Source of the DNA: Microbispora triticiradicis
GTDB lineage: Bacteria; Actinomycetota; Actinomycetes; Streptosporangiales; Streptosporangiaceae
Assembly: GCA_003260025.2 (NCBI GenBank)
Contig: QFZU02000048.1
Location: 1-48,805, forward strand
Direction of reading: 5' to 3'
Length of the DNA: 48,805 nucleotides
Positions 9,455 to 18,398 of this stretch are shown piece after piece. Below the pieces are notes generated by a model, which worked only from the letters and a program-made list of their open reading frames with translations, had not been told where the DNA came from and made no database searches. A program made the translations under genes and the position numbers. Position 1 is the stretch's first letter. Each line of letters begins with the position of its first letter.

Positions 9455-9570
9455 CTCCGTCACGTCATCGAACTGCTCCAGGGTTGGGCGGCCATGAGAC
9501 GCGGTGACGGAGGCGGCGACCGCGACCGGGCGAGCAGTGGCCGGGCCGGCGCTAACGAAGGGGTGGCGTA

Positions 9571-12500
9571 GTGGCGCTCAGTGACGACGCCGAGCCGGAG
9601 CCGGTGACGGCGGCCGACGCCGACGTGTTCACCGCCGACGAGGAGATCGGCCGGGACCTCGCGAAGGTGGACTGGCGGGCGACCCCCCTCGGGCCGCCGG
9701 ACGAGTGGCCGCAGAGCCTGCGGACCGCGGTGAGCATCCTGCTGTCGTCCCGGTTCTCCATGTGGATGGCGTGGGGGCCGGAGCTCACCTTCTTCTGCAA
9801 CGCCGCCTACCGCCGCGACACCCTGGGGCGCAAGTACCCGTGGGCGCTGGGCCGGCCGGCCGGCGAGGTGTGGGCGGAGATCTGGGACGACATCGGTCCC
9901 CGGATCGGCACCGTGCTCGCCACGGGGCAGGCCACCTGGGACGAGGCGCTGCTGCTGTTCCTCGAGCGGTCCGGATATCCGGAGGAGAGCTACCACACGT
10001 TCTCCTACAGCCCGCTGCGCGACGACTCCGGCGCCGTGGTCGGCATGTTGTGCGTCGTCAGCGAGGAGACCGAGCGGGTCGTCGGCGAGCGCCGCATGGC
10101 CACCCTGCGCGACCTCGGCTCCGACCCCAGAGTGGTCCGCACCGAGCAGGAGATGCTGGCCTTCACCTGCCGGCAGCTCGGCCACAACCGGCACGACCTC
10201 CCGTTCACGCTGACCTATCTCTTCCAGGAGGACGGCGGCGCGCGGCTGGCCGGAGTGACCGGCATCTCCGCCGGGCACCCGGCCGCCCCCCTGACCCTGC
10301 CGGCCCGCGACCCGGACGGGACGGTGTGGCCGATGGCGGCGCCGGCTCGGGGGGAGTCGGTGCTCGTGGAGCTCGACGCCGCCGGGTTCGCCGGCCTGCC
10401 GTCCGGTGGCTGGCCGGAGCCGCCCACCCAGGCGCTGCTGGTGCCGCTGCTCCAGCAGGGCAGCGCGCCGTACGGGTTCCTGGTGGCCGCGCTCAACCGG
10501 TACCGGCTCCTCGACGAGGGCTACCGGGGGTTCCTGGAACTGGCCGCCGGGCACGTCGCCGCGGGCATCGCGAGCGCCCGCAGCTACCAGGCGCAGCAGC
10601 GGCGGGCCGAGGAGCTGGCCGAGCTCGACCGGGCGAAGACCGTCTTCTTCTCCAACATCAGCCACGAGTTCCGCACCCCGCTGACCCTGATCATGGGCCC
10701 GGTGGAGGAGCTGCGTAACCGCCTGCAGGGAGCCGACCCGCAGGTGCGCGAGGAGCTCGAGGCCATCCGCCGCAACGGGTTGCGGCTGGGCAAGCTCGTC
10801 AACACCCTGCTCGACTTCTCCCGCATCGAGGCCGGCCGGATGCAGGCCAGCTACGAGCCCGTCGACCTGGCCGCGGTCACCGCCGAGCTGGCCAGCCTCT
10901 TCCGCTCCGCCATCGACAAGGCGGGCCTGGACTTCGAGGTCGACTGCCGTCCCCTGGACGAGCCGGTCTACATCGACCGCGGCATGTGGGAGAAGGTGGT
11001 CCTGAACCTGCTCAGCAACGCGCTGAAGTTCACCTTCGAGGGCTCGGTCGGCGTGTCGGTGCGCGGGGAGGACGGCCACGCGGTGGTGACCGTCACCGAC
11101 ACGGGCATCGGGGTCCCGGCCGACGAGGTGCCGCGGCTGTTCGAGCGGTTCCACCGCATCGAGAACGCCCGCTCGCGCTCGAACGAGGGCAGCGGCATCG
11201 GCCTGGCGCTCGTGCAGGAGCTCGTCGGCCTGCACGGCGGCACCATCGCGGCCGAGAGCGCCGAGGGCGAGGGCACCCGCTTCACCATCCGCCTGCCGTT
11301 CGGCGCCGCGCACCTGCCCGCCGAGGCGATCACGACGACCGCCGGCGGCAGCATGGCGTCCGCCACCGCGGACCCCTACGTCCAGGAGGCCCTGCGCTGG
11401 CTGCCCGCGGACGACGCCGCCGCGGCGTCCGGCGGGGACACCATGGAGCTGACCGCCCAGGACCCCTCCGCCGCCCGCCCCGCGGGCGCCCCGGCGCGGG
11501 TGCTGGTGGCCGACGACAACGCCGACATGCGCGGATACCTCGTCCGTCTCCTCACGGGCGCCGGATACCACGTCGACACCGTCGGTGACGGGCAGGAGGC
11601 GCTGGACGCCGTCCGCGCCGAGGTTCCCGACCTCGTGGTGAGCGACGTGATGATGCCCCGCCTGGACGGCCTGGCCCTGGTCGCGGCGCTGCGGGCCGAT
11701 CCGCGCACCGCGGCCGTCCCCGTGCTGCTGCTGTCGGCGCGGGCCGGTCAGGAGGCGTCGATCGAGGGCCTGCAGGCCGGTGCCGACGACTACCTCGTCA
11801 AGCCGTTCGCCGCCGCGGAGCTGCTCGCGCGGGTGCGGGCCAACATGGAGATGGCGCGGCTGCGCCACCACCAGGCCCGCTGGCGCACCGCGCTGGTCGA
11901 CTCGCTGCAGGAGGCGTTCTTCGTCTGCGACGAGGACGGCACCGTCGTCGAGATCAACAACGCGTTCGCGGAGATGCTCGGGTACGGCCCCGAGGGACTG
12001 CCGTACCGGCCGATCCACCCCTGGTGGCCGGACCGCGAGGTCGACCCCGCCGCCCACCGGCAGGTCGCCGACGCCTTCGCGGGCCTCGTCGGCCCCGGCC
12101 AGGGCAGCTACGCCATCCCCGTCACCCACCGGGACGGGCACCGGCTGTGGATCAGCGTCACCTTCAACCAGGCGCAGGACCCCGACACCGGCCGCCAGGT
12201 CGTCGTCGGCACCTTCCGCGACGTCACCGCCGAGCACTACGCCATCCAGCGGGAGAGCGCCCTCGCCTCCCTCAGCACGTCCCTGTCCCAGGCCGGGAAC
12301 CTGTCCGAGGCGCTGTCCGGGGCCCTCGGGGAGCTGCGGACCCTGTGGCGCGCCCGGCACGTGCTGGCCGCCGTCTTCGAGCACGAGGGCGACCCCACCC
12401 TGACCGCCACCGACACCTCGCTGCACTGGCGCGCGCTGCCCGCCGGACGCCGCGAGGCGCTCACCGGCCTGCGCCGCCGGCCCCTGCTGACGCCGGTCGC

Positions 12501-13746
12501 CGACGGAGGCGGAGTCGGCGTGCTGCTGGAGCACCCGGACGGCCCGATGGCGTTGTGGGTCGAGCTGGGCGGCCAGCGGCCCTTCTCCCGGGAGGACGAG
12601 CTGCTCCTGTCGCTGCTCGCCGGGCACCTCGCCCAGGGGCTCGTCCGCGCGCACCAGATCGACCAGCAACGCGAGACCGCGATCGCGCTGCAGCGCGCCA
12701 TCCTCGGCCCCGCCGACCTTCCCGAAGGGTTCGCCGTCCGCTACGAGCCCGCCACCCGTCCCCTGGAGGTCGGCGGTGACTGGTACGACACCATCGCCCT
12801 GCCCGGCGGGAACATCGGCATCGTCGTGGGCGACTGCGTCGGGCGCGGCGTGGAGGCCGCCGCCGTCATGGGACAACTGCGCAGCGCGTGCCGCGCGCTG
12901 CTCCTGCAGGACGCCAGCCCGGCGCGCACGCTCATGGCCCTGGACCACTTCGCCGCCGGCGTCCCCGGCGCGAAGTGCACCACCGTGTTCTGCGGCGTGC
13001 TCGACCCGGAGACGGGGGTGCTGACCTACTCCAGCGCCGGGCACCCGCCGGGCATCCTCGCCCACCCCGACGGCACCACCCGCCTGCTCGAAGACGGCCG
13101 GTCGATCCCCCTGGCCGTGCGCCCCGGCGCGGCACGCCCGGAGGGACAGGCGGTCATCCCCGCGCGCGCCACGCTCATGCTCTACACCGACGGCCTGGTC
13201 GAGCGCCGCCGCAGCCCGCTGAACGCGGGCATCGACCAGGCCAGCCGGGCCGTGCAGGACGGCCGGGACGCCGCCGTCGACGACCTCGCCACGCAGGTGA
13301 TGGTGCGGCTTGCTCCCGCCGACGGCTACGACGACGACGTCGCCCTGTTGCTCTACCGCCACCCCGCGCCGCTGGAGATGGCCTTCCCCGCCGAGTCGTC
13401 CCAGCTGGCGCCCGTCCGCAGGGCGTTGCGGAGCTGGCTCGCCCAGTGCGACCTGCCGGCCCAGACCGTCCAGAACGTCCTCGTCGCCGCCGGTGAGGCG
13501 TGCGCCAACGCCATCGAGCACGGTCACCGCGACGCCCCCGGCGACGTCGTCCGCCTGCGGGCCGAGGCCTTCGTGGACAACCTGCGCCTCGTCGTCGCCG
13601 ACACCGGCCGCTGGAAGTCCCCCAAGGCCGAGGAGAACACCCACCGCGGGCGCGGTGTCGCCCTCATGCGCGCCATGATGCAGCAGGTCACCATCACGCC
13701 CGGCCCGTCGGGCACCATCGTCGACATGCACACGAGGATCGCCTGA
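9571..13746 (+). CDS. hybrid sensor histidine kinase / response regulator / SpoIIE-type phosphatase / HATPase fusion
   Basis: The protein has 1391 residues and a GTG start with GAAGGGG 8 nt upstream. In order: a PAS-like sensor domain (about 15-170); a GAF-like domain (about 180-340); HisKA with phospho-acceptor His365 in SHEFRTPL; HATPase_c with NLLSNALKFT, DTGIGVP and GSGIGLALV; a receiver domain with Asp692 in SDVMMPRLDG; a second PAS (about 770-890); a second GAF (about 900-1030); a SpoIIE/PP2C phosphatase starting at VGGDWYD (about 1067); and a terminal RsbW-like HATPase with AAGEACANAIEHGH. No membrane segment is visible, so it senses a cytoplasmic signal. It combines a two-component relay with both enzymes of a sigma-factor partner switch. 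It overlaps the STAS gene by one base (TGATG). A 1423-codon antisense open frame across it is a shadow. Confidence 0.93.
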   Translation: MALSDDAEPEPVTAADADVFTADEEIGRDLAKVDWRATPLGPPDEWPQSLRTAVSILLSSRFSMWMAWGPELTFFCNAAYRRDTLGRKYPWALGRPAGEVWAEIWDDIGPRIGTVLATGQATWDEALLLFLERSGYPEESYHTFSYSPLRDDSGAVVGMLCVVSEETERVVGERRMATLRDLGSDPRVVRTEQEMLAFTCRQLGHNRHDLPFTLTYLFQEDGGARLAGVTGISAGHPAAPLTLPARDPDGTVWPMAAPARGESVLVELDAAGFAGLPSGGWPEPPTQALLVPLLQQGSAPYGFLVAALNRYRLLDEGYRGFLELAAGHVAAGIASARSYQAQQRRAEELAELDRAKTVFFSNISHEFRTPLTLIMGPVEELRNRLQGADPQVREELEAIRRNGLRLGKLVNTLLDFSRIEAGRMQASYEPVDLAAVTAELASLFRSAIDKAGLDFEVDCRPLDEPVYIDRGMWEKVVLNLLSNALKFTFEGSVGVSVRGEDGHAVVTVTDTGIGVPADEVPRLFERFHRIENARSRSNEGSGIGLALVQELVGLHGGTIAAESAEGEGTRFTIRLPFGAAHLPAEAITTTAGGSMASATADPYVQEALRWLPADDAAAASGGDTMELTAQDPSAARPAGAPARVLVADDNADMRGYLVRLLTGAGYHVDTVGDGQEALDAVRAEVPDLVVSDVMMPRLDGLALVAALRADPRTAAVPVLLLSARAGQEASIEGLQAGADDYLVKPFAAAELLARVRANMEMARLRHHQARWRTALVDSLQEAFFVCDEDGTVVEINNAFAEMLGYGPEGLPYRPIHPWWPDREVDPAAHRQVADAFAGLVGPGQGSYAIPVTHRDGHRLWISVTFNQAQDPDTGRQVVVGTFRDVTAEHYAIQRESALASLSTSLSQAGNLSEALSGALGELRTLWRARHVLAAVFEHEGDPTLTATDTSLHWRALPAGRREALTGLRRRPLLTPVADGGGVGVLLEHPDGPMALWVELGGQRPFSREDELLLSLLAGHLAQGLVRAHQIDQQRETAIALQRAILGPADLPEGFAVRYEPATRPLEVGGDWYDTIALPGGNIGIVVGDCVGRGVEAAAVMGQLRSACRALLLQDASPARTLMALDHFAAGVPGAKCTTVFCGVLDPETGVLTYSSAGHPPGILAHPDGTTRLLEDGRSIPLAVRPGAARPEGQAVIPARATLMLYTDGLVERRRSPLNAGIDQASRAVQDGRDAAVDDLATQVMVRLAPADGYDDDVALLLYRHPAPLEMAFPAESSQLAPVRRALRSWLAQCDLPAQTVQNVLVAAGEACANAIEHGHRDAPGDVVRLRAEAFVDNLRLVVADTGRWKSPKAEENTHRGRGVALMRAMMQQVTITPGPSGTIVDMHTRIA

Positions 13747-14057
13747 TGACCACGCCCCTCACCCTCACCTCCGGCCGCCGCGCCGACGGCGCCGCGCTGC
13801 TGACGGCCACCGGCGAGATCGACATGAGCAACACCGACGCCCTCGCCGAGGCCCTCGGCAAGATCCCGGGCCCTCTCGTGCTGGACCTGACCGCCGTCGA
13901 ATACCTCGACAGCGCCGGCCTGAGCGTCCTGTTCGCCCACGCCGACCGCATCACCCTCATCGCCAACCCGCTGCTCACCCCCGTCCTGGACATCTCCGGG
14001 CTCGCCGGTCTCGCTCCCGTGCACACCGCCGAGCACGAGGTCCCCATCTCGTCGTAG
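13746..14057 (+). CDS. STAS-domain anti-sigma factor antagonist
   Basis: This 103-residue protein of the SpoIIAA/RsbV type has GEIDMSNTDALAEAL and the LDSAGLSVLF motif, whose Ser56 is the expected phosphorylation site. Its ATG shares a base with the stop of the giant kinase/phosphatase gene, so the two should be made together. The natural reading is that the terminal HATPase domain of the upstream protein phosphorylates this STAS protein and its SpoIIE domain removes the phosphate. No sigma-factor gene is adjacent, so the final target is elsewhere. No other gene is seen between this stop and the next start; the 284-bp gap holds only G+C-rich palindromic sequence. Confidence 0.88.
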   Translation: MTTPLTLTSGRRADGAALLTATGEIDMSNTDALAEALGKIPGPLVLDLTAVEYLDSAGLSVLFAHADRITLIANPLLTPVLDISGLAGLAPVHTAEHEVPISS

Positions 14058-14341
14058 GGGCGGCCGCGCGCAGGTGACCAGGCGCGTCGCGGGCCGGCAA
14101 GGCGCCGTTCAAGACCGGGTAAAGCCCCTCCGGGCCACTCCGCGCGGGCGTTAGCGTCGCGCCGACCAGCCGCGCAGCAGCTTCGCCGCCGTCTCTCAGT
14201 CGCCGTGCGGCCGCCGCACGCGGCCGGTCGCCGTGACCGTACGGGGGGCCGGGCGCCGCCCCGCCATGTCGGGGGGCATGCGTGACTGGTGCAGGGGTGA
14301 CCGGTGCGGGGGTGACGCGTGCGGGCGTCCCGGGAGCAGGG

Positions 14342-15538
14342 GTGACAGGAGCCCGCAGGACCGTCGCGGTGACCGGGGTGTACGCGATCCTCTGGGGGCT
14401 CGTCCTCGCCGGTTGCGCGGCCGTGCCGCCCGCGCCCCGAGCCGTGCCGTCCCCTCCGCCGATGTCCCCGCCGATGTCCCCGTCGTGGACACAGGGGGCG
14501 GCGCCGCCGGAGCGGGAGAGACAGGAGCCGGAGGGCCAGGGGCGGGCCGACGTCTACGCGGCCGACCGGCCCGGGATGCTGAGCCCGGTCGTGAGGGGCT
14601 TCCGCTCCCTGGTGTACGTGCCCAACAGCGAGAGCGGCACGGTCGACGTCATCGACCCGGAGACGTACCGGATCGTGCGGCACTTCGCCGTCGGGGCGCT
14701 TCCGCAGCACGTGGTGCCGTCCTGGGACCTGAAGACCCTGTGGGTGAACAACAACCGGGGCAACACCCTCACCCCCATCGACCCCCGCACCGGCAGACCG
14801 GGCCGCCCGGTGCCGGTGGAGGACCCGTACAACCTGTACTTCTCGCCGGACGGCGCCTACGCGCTGGTCATGGCGGAGCGGAACAACCAGCTCGACCTGC
14901 GCGACCCGCACAGCATGAAACGGCTTCGCTCGCTGCCGCTGCCCTGCCGCGGCGTCAACCACGGCGACTTCACCGCCGACGGCTCGGTGTTCCTGGCCAG
15001 CTGCGAGTTCAGCGGCGACCTCGTCGTCGTCGACTGGCGCGCGCCCAGGCTGATCCGCCGTGTCCACCTCGGCCACATGAGCATGCCGCAGGACGTGAAG
15101 CTGTCGCCCGACGGCCGCGTCTTCTACGTCGCCGACATGGAACGGCACGGCGTGTGGCTGGTGGACGCGGCGACGTACCAGGTCGTCCGGTTCATGCCGA
15201 CCGGCCGGGGCGCGCACGGCCTCTACGCCAGCCGCGACTCGCGCCACCTGTACGTGTCGAACCGCGGCGAGGGATCGGTGTCCGTCGTGTCGTTCGCGAA
15301 GCGGAAGGTGGTCGACGTCTGGCGGATCCCCGGCGGCGGCTCGCCGGACATGGGCGGCGTCTCGGCCGACGGCACCAAGCTGTGGCTGAGCGGCCGCTAC
15401 CACGGGGTCGTCTACGTCTTCGACACCCGGACCGGCAGGGTCGTCCGCACCATCCCCGTCGGCGCCGGGCCGCACGGGCTGTGCGTGTATCCCCAGCCCG
15501 GCCGCTACTCGCTCGGCCACACCGGCGTCTTCCGGTGA
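14342..15538 (+). CDS. YncE/YVTN-type beta-propeller lipoprotein
   Basis: The protein has about 398 residues from the GTG at 14342, chosen because GGGAG lies just upstream and the resulting N-terminus is a clean lipoprotein signal: MTGARR, a hydrophobic stretch, then the lipobox LAGC. The frame is open back to 14282 through a degenerate 15-bp repeat (coding VTGAG-like units), which is probably not translated. The mature protein has about seven blades of the 40-residue YVTN type, for example LVYVPNSESGTVDVIDPETY, LYVSNRGEGSVSVVSF and VYVFDTRTGRVVRTIPVG. It should be a surface-anchored propeller with a binding or scaffold role. The ligand is unknown. Confidence 0.85.
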   Translation: MTGARRTVAVTGVYAILWGLVLAGCAAVPPAPRAVPSPPPMSPPMSPSWTQGAAPPERERQEPEGQGRADVYAADRPGMLSPVVRGFRSLVYVPNSESGTVDVIDPETYRIVRHFAVGALPQHVVPSWDLKTLWVNNNRGNTLTPIDPRTGRPGRPVPVEDPYNLYFSPDGAYALVMAERNNQLDLRDPHSMKRLRSLPLPCRGVNHGDFTADGSVFLASCEFSGDLVVVDWRAPRLIRRVHLGHMSMPQDVKLSPDGRVFYVADMERHGVWLVDAATYQVVRFMPTGRGAHGLYASRDSRHLYVSNRGEGSVSVVSFAKRKVVDVWRIPGGGSPDMGGVSADGTKLWLSGRYHGVVYVFDTRTGRVVRTIPVGAGPHGLCVYPQPGRYSLGHTGVFR

Positions 15539-15600
15539 GCCCGCGCCTCCGGTGAGCCGCCTTTCCGGTGCCCTGCGGCGTCTCCCGCTTCCGCCGGCGC

Positions 15601-16167
15601 TCACGCGCCCGCGGTGACGGCCCTCAGCTCGTCGAACGACTCCCGCATGAGCCGCGGCAGGTCCGGGCCGCCGGCGTCGCCGGCCCACCGCTCGAACGCG
15701 ATCTTGAAGACGGCGATGCCCGCCTCCGCCGCCAGGCTCGCGGCCGGCTCGGCCACGCCACGCCCGCGCAACGCCCCGGCGAGGGACGCGGCGAGCGACG
15801 CGAGTTTGATCAGTTCGCGTTCCCGCAGCTCCGCGTGCGCGGCGACGACGGCCTGACGCCGCCGCGCGTACTCGCGGCGTTCCTCGAACATGCCGCCCGC
15901 GACGTCGAGGGCCGCGGCGATCGCGTCCATCGGCGCCGTCGCCTCGGGCGCGCCGGTGACGGCGTTCACGAGGAGCTCCTCCAGCGCGCGTGAGCCGTGG
16001 AACAGCACCTCGCGCTTGTCGGCGAAGTGCCGGAAGAACGTCCGCTCCGTGAGCCCCGCCCGCCTGGCGATCTCCGCGACCGTGGTCTGGTCGAACCCGC
16101 GCTCCGCGTAGAGCTCCAGCGCCGACCGCGCCAGCCGGCCACGCGCGTCCGGCTCCCATCGACCCAT
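15601..16167 (-). CDS. TetR family transcriptional regulator
   Basis: This 188-residue protein has an N-terminal helix-turn-helix, TVAEIARRAGLTERTFFRHF, of the TetR family and a variable ligand-binding C-terminal domain. It is transcribed away from the NAD-dependent epimerase gene. Two copies of a 17-bp site lie between them, so the epimerase and the regulator itself are the likely targets. Its -10 hexamer TACGAT (16079-16074 offset, at 16179-16174 on the minus strand) ends 6 nt before the ATG with no Shine-Dalgarno, which suggests a leaderless message. Confidence 0.9.
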   Translation of the reverse strand: MGRWEPDARGRLARSALELYAERGFDQTTVAEIARRAGLTERTFFRHFADKREVLFHGSRALEELLVNAVTGAPEATAPMDAIAAALDVAGGMFEERREYARRRQAVVAAHAELRERELIKLASLAASLAGALRGRGVAEPAASLAAEAGIAVFKIAFERWAGDAGGPDLPRLMRESFDELRAVTAGA

Positions 16168-16184
16168 GCCCTGATCGTAGCGCG

Positions 16185-16234
16185 ATGACAGTCACTGACA
16201 TCGTGACGTATGCTGACGACAGTGACTGACATCG
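16185..16234 (+). promoter_or_regulatory. epimerase promoter with two TetR-type operator copies
   Basis: Two 17-bp sites, GACAGTSACTGACATCG at 16187-16203 and 16218-16234, differ only at the central base and are 31 bp apart (about three helical turns). Each contains the odd dyad CAGT-S-ACTG. A plus-strand promoter, ATGACA (16185-16190), 18 bp, TATGCT (16209-16214), is bracketed by them: one site covers the -35 box and the other lies just after the -10 box. This is a textbook repressor arrangement. Binding by the adjacent TetR protein is inferred. Confidence 0.7.
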
Positions 16235-16286
16235 ATTCTCGTGTGCGTCCGTGCGCCGAGGCGGTCACTCGTCGGGAGGTTCTCTC

Positions 16287-17222
16287 ATGCGCGTTTTCGT
16301 CACCGGGGCGTCGGGCTGGATCGGCTCCGCCGTCGTGCCCGAGCTCGTCGGCGCGGGTCACCAGGTCACCGGGCTGGCCCGGTCGGACGCCTCGGCCGGC
16401 GCCCTCGCCCGGGCCGGGGCGCAGGTGCGTCGCGGCACGCTCGACGATCTCGACATCCTGCGGGCCGGGGCCGCCGAGTCGGACGGCGTGATCCACCTCG
16501 CGTTCAAGCACGACATCGCCTTCTCGGGCGGCTTCGAGGAGGCCGCCGACGCGGACCGGCGGGCCGTGGAGGCGCTCGGAGACGCGCTCAAGGGCTCCGG
16601 ACGGCCGCTGGTGATCGCGTCGGGGACGCTCGGCGTCGCGCCGGGAGGCGTCGCGACCGAACGGGACGGAGCCGGAGGGCGGGGGAACGAGCCGGGCACC
16701 GCCGCGCTTCCGGGCGGCGGCCTCCGGGGGCGGATGGGGACGGCGCTGCTGACGCTCTCCCTGGCCTCCCACGGCGTACGGTCGTCGGTCGTGCGCCTTC
16801 CTCCGACGGTGCACGGTGAGGGGGACCCCGGCTTCATGGCGGTCCTGGTCGGCATCGCCCGTCAGAAGGGCGTCTCCGGCCACGTCGGCGACGGGTCCAA
16901 CCGCTGGCCCGCCACGCACCGGCTCGACGCCGCGCACCTGTTCCGCCTGGCGCTGGAGAAGGCCCCGGCGGGGTCGGTGCTGCACGCCGTCGCCGAGGAG
17001 GGCGTGCCGATCCGGGCCGTCGCCGAGGTGATCGGCCACCATCTGGACCTGCCGGTGGTCTCGGTCGCCGCGGAGGAGGCGAGCGCGCACTTCGGCTGGC
17101 TGGGCGGTGTCGTCGGGGCCGACAGCCCGGCGTCGAGCGCGCTGACCCGCGACCTGCTCGGCTGGCGGCCGGTGCAGCCCGGACTCCTCGACGACCTCGG
17201 CAAGGGCCACTACTTCTCCTGA
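16287..17222 (+). CDS. NAD-dependent epimerase/dehydratase (extended SDR)
   Basis: This 311-residue protein starts at the ATG at 16287 with GGGAGGT 7 nt upstream; an earlier in-frame ATG is not supported. It has the N-terminal NAD(P)-binding GASGWIGS motif (TGxxGxxG type), a GLARSD second strand, and the C-terminal region of atypical extended SDRs that act as oxidoreductases on small carbonyl compounds. The classical YxxxK tyrosine is not obvious, which fits the atypical group. Expression is probably repressed by the divergent TetR protein through the two operators at 16187 and 16218, so an inducer-responsive detoxification role is likely. Confidence 0.87.
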   Translation: MRVFVTGASGWIGSAVVPELVGAGHQVTGLARSDASAGALARAGAQVRRGTLDDLDILRAGAAESDGVIHLAFKHDIAFSGGFEEAADADRRAVEALGDALKGSGRPLVIASGTLGVAPGGVATERDGAGGRGNEPGTAALPGGGLRGRMGTALLTLSLASHGVRSSVVRLPPTVHGEGDPGFMAVLVGIARQKGVSGHVGDGSNRWPATHRLDAAHLFRLALEKAPAGSVLHAVAEEGVPIRAVAEVIGHHLDLPVVSVAAEEASAHFGWLGGVVGADSPASSALTRDLLGWRPVQPGLLDDLGKGHYFS

Positions 17223-17310
17223 CGGCAGGACCGGGCGGGAGATCTTACGGGTCGCGAACGGTCGTGCCCGGAGCGGTCTCCGCGAGGCGGCGGCGGTCTA
17301 CCCTCGGCCC

Positions 17311-18309
17311 GTGAAGGTGCTGCTGACCGGCTCGGCCGGGTTCATCGGAAGTCACGTCGCCGAGGCGCTGACGGCGGCCGGGCACGAGGTGGCCGGCCTC
17401 GACGTGCGGGCGGGCGGCGTCGAGCGCGGAGACGTGCGCGACGGGACGACCGCCGACCGCCTGCTGCCGGGTGTGGACGCGGTGGTCCACCAGGCGGCCA
17501 AGGTCGGCCTCGGCGTCGACGTGGCGGACCTGCCGGACTACGCCTCGGTGAACGTGCACGGCACGGCCGTGCTGCTGGCGGCGATGGCGCGGCACGGCGT
17601 CGGCCGCCTGGTGCTGGCGTCGTCCATGGTGGTCTACGGGGAGGGCGCCTACGAGTGCGGCGAGCACGGGCCGGTCCGGCCCCGCCCCCGGGCCGCCGAG
17701 GACCTCGACCGGGGGATCTTCGAGCCGCGCTGCCCCGGCTGCGCCTCGCCGCTCACGCCGGCGGTCATCGGCGAGGACGCGCCCGCCGATCCCCGCAACG
17801 CCTACGCCACCACGAAGCTGGCGCAGGAGCATCTCGCCGCCAACTGGGCCAGGGAGACCGGCGGCGTCGCCGTCGCCCTGCGGTACCACAACGTGTACGG
17901 CCCCCGGATGCCCAGGGACACGCCGTACTCGGGGGTCGCGGCGATCTTCCGGTCGGCGCTGGAGGCGGGGCGGGCCCCGCGCGTCTTCGAGGACGGCGGG
18001 CAACGGCGCGACTTCGTCCACGTCCGGGACGTCGCGCGGGCCAACCTGGCGGCGCTCGCCGCGGGGCGGGAGGGCGCCCTGTCCGCGTACAACGTGGCGA
18101 GCGGACAGCCGCGCACGGTGGGGGAGATGGCCGCGGAACTGGCCGCGCGGCGGGGCGGGCCGCGCCCGGTCGTGACGGGGGAGTACCGCCTCGGCGACGT
18201 GCGGCACATCGTCGCCTCGCCCGGCCGGGCGAGGGCGGAGCTGGGCTTCCGCGCCCGCGTCGGGTTCGCCGAGGGCATGCGGGAGTTCGCCGTCGCACCG
18301 CTGGGCTGA
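17311..18309 (+). CDS. NAD-dependent epimerase/dehydratase (UDP-glucose 4-epimerase-like)
   Basis: This 332-residue extended SDR has GSAGFIGSHV at the N-terminus (NAD binding), ASSMVVYGEGAY (catalytic Ser region), and YATTKLAQE with the YxxxK pair, followed by ALRYHNVYGPRMP, all typical of nucleotide-sugar epimerases/dehydratases. An inserted CPGC segment around residues 145-150 (RCPGCASPLTPAV) contains two cysteines, as in a subgroup of actinobacterial sugar epimerases. The GTG start lies 6 nt after TACCCT (17299-17304), so it is probably leaderless. The sugar substrate is unknown. Confidence 0.88.
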   Translation: MKVLLTGSAGFIGSHVAEALTAAGHEVAGLDVRAGGVERGDVRDGTTADRLLPGVDAVVHQAAKVGLGVDVADLPDYASVNVHGTAVLLAAMARHGVGRLVLASSMVVYGEGAYECGEHGPVRPRPRAAEDLDRGIFEPRCPGCASPLTPAVIGEDAPADPRNAYATTKLAQEHLAANWARETGGVAVALRYHNVYGPRMPRDTPYSGVAAIFRSALEAGRAPRVFEDGGQRRDFVHVRDVARANLAALAAGREGALSAYNVASGQPRTVGEMAAELAARRGGPRPVVTGEYRLGDVRHIVASPGRARAELGFRARVGFAEGMREFAVAPLG

Positions 18310-18353
18310 ACCGGGCGGGCGCCATGGCATCCTGGTGTCCCGTCGGGCATGAT

Positions 18354-18381
18354 CCGTCAGACACGACCCGTCAGACACGAT
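18354..18381. repeat. 13-bp direct repeat with 14-bp period upstream of the GNAT gene
   Basis: CCGTCAGACACGA occurs at 18354-18366 and again at 18368-18380, just before the acetyltransferase gene. It is either a small tandem duplication or a two-copy regulator site. No dyad symmetry is visible within a unit. Confidence 0.6.
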
Positions 18382-18398
18382 CTAGGTGAGCGAGCGCG

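Noticed and set aside
9460-13731. 1423-codon open frame on the minus strand
   Set aside because: It mirrors the hybrid kinase gene, has the Val/Gly/Arg/Gln/His bias of a G+C-rich antisense frame, and shows no domain.
13694-16201. 835-codon minus-strand open frame over the STAS and propeller genes
   Set aside because: It is a shadow; the plus-strand propeller repeats and lipobox and the true TetR frame explain the region.
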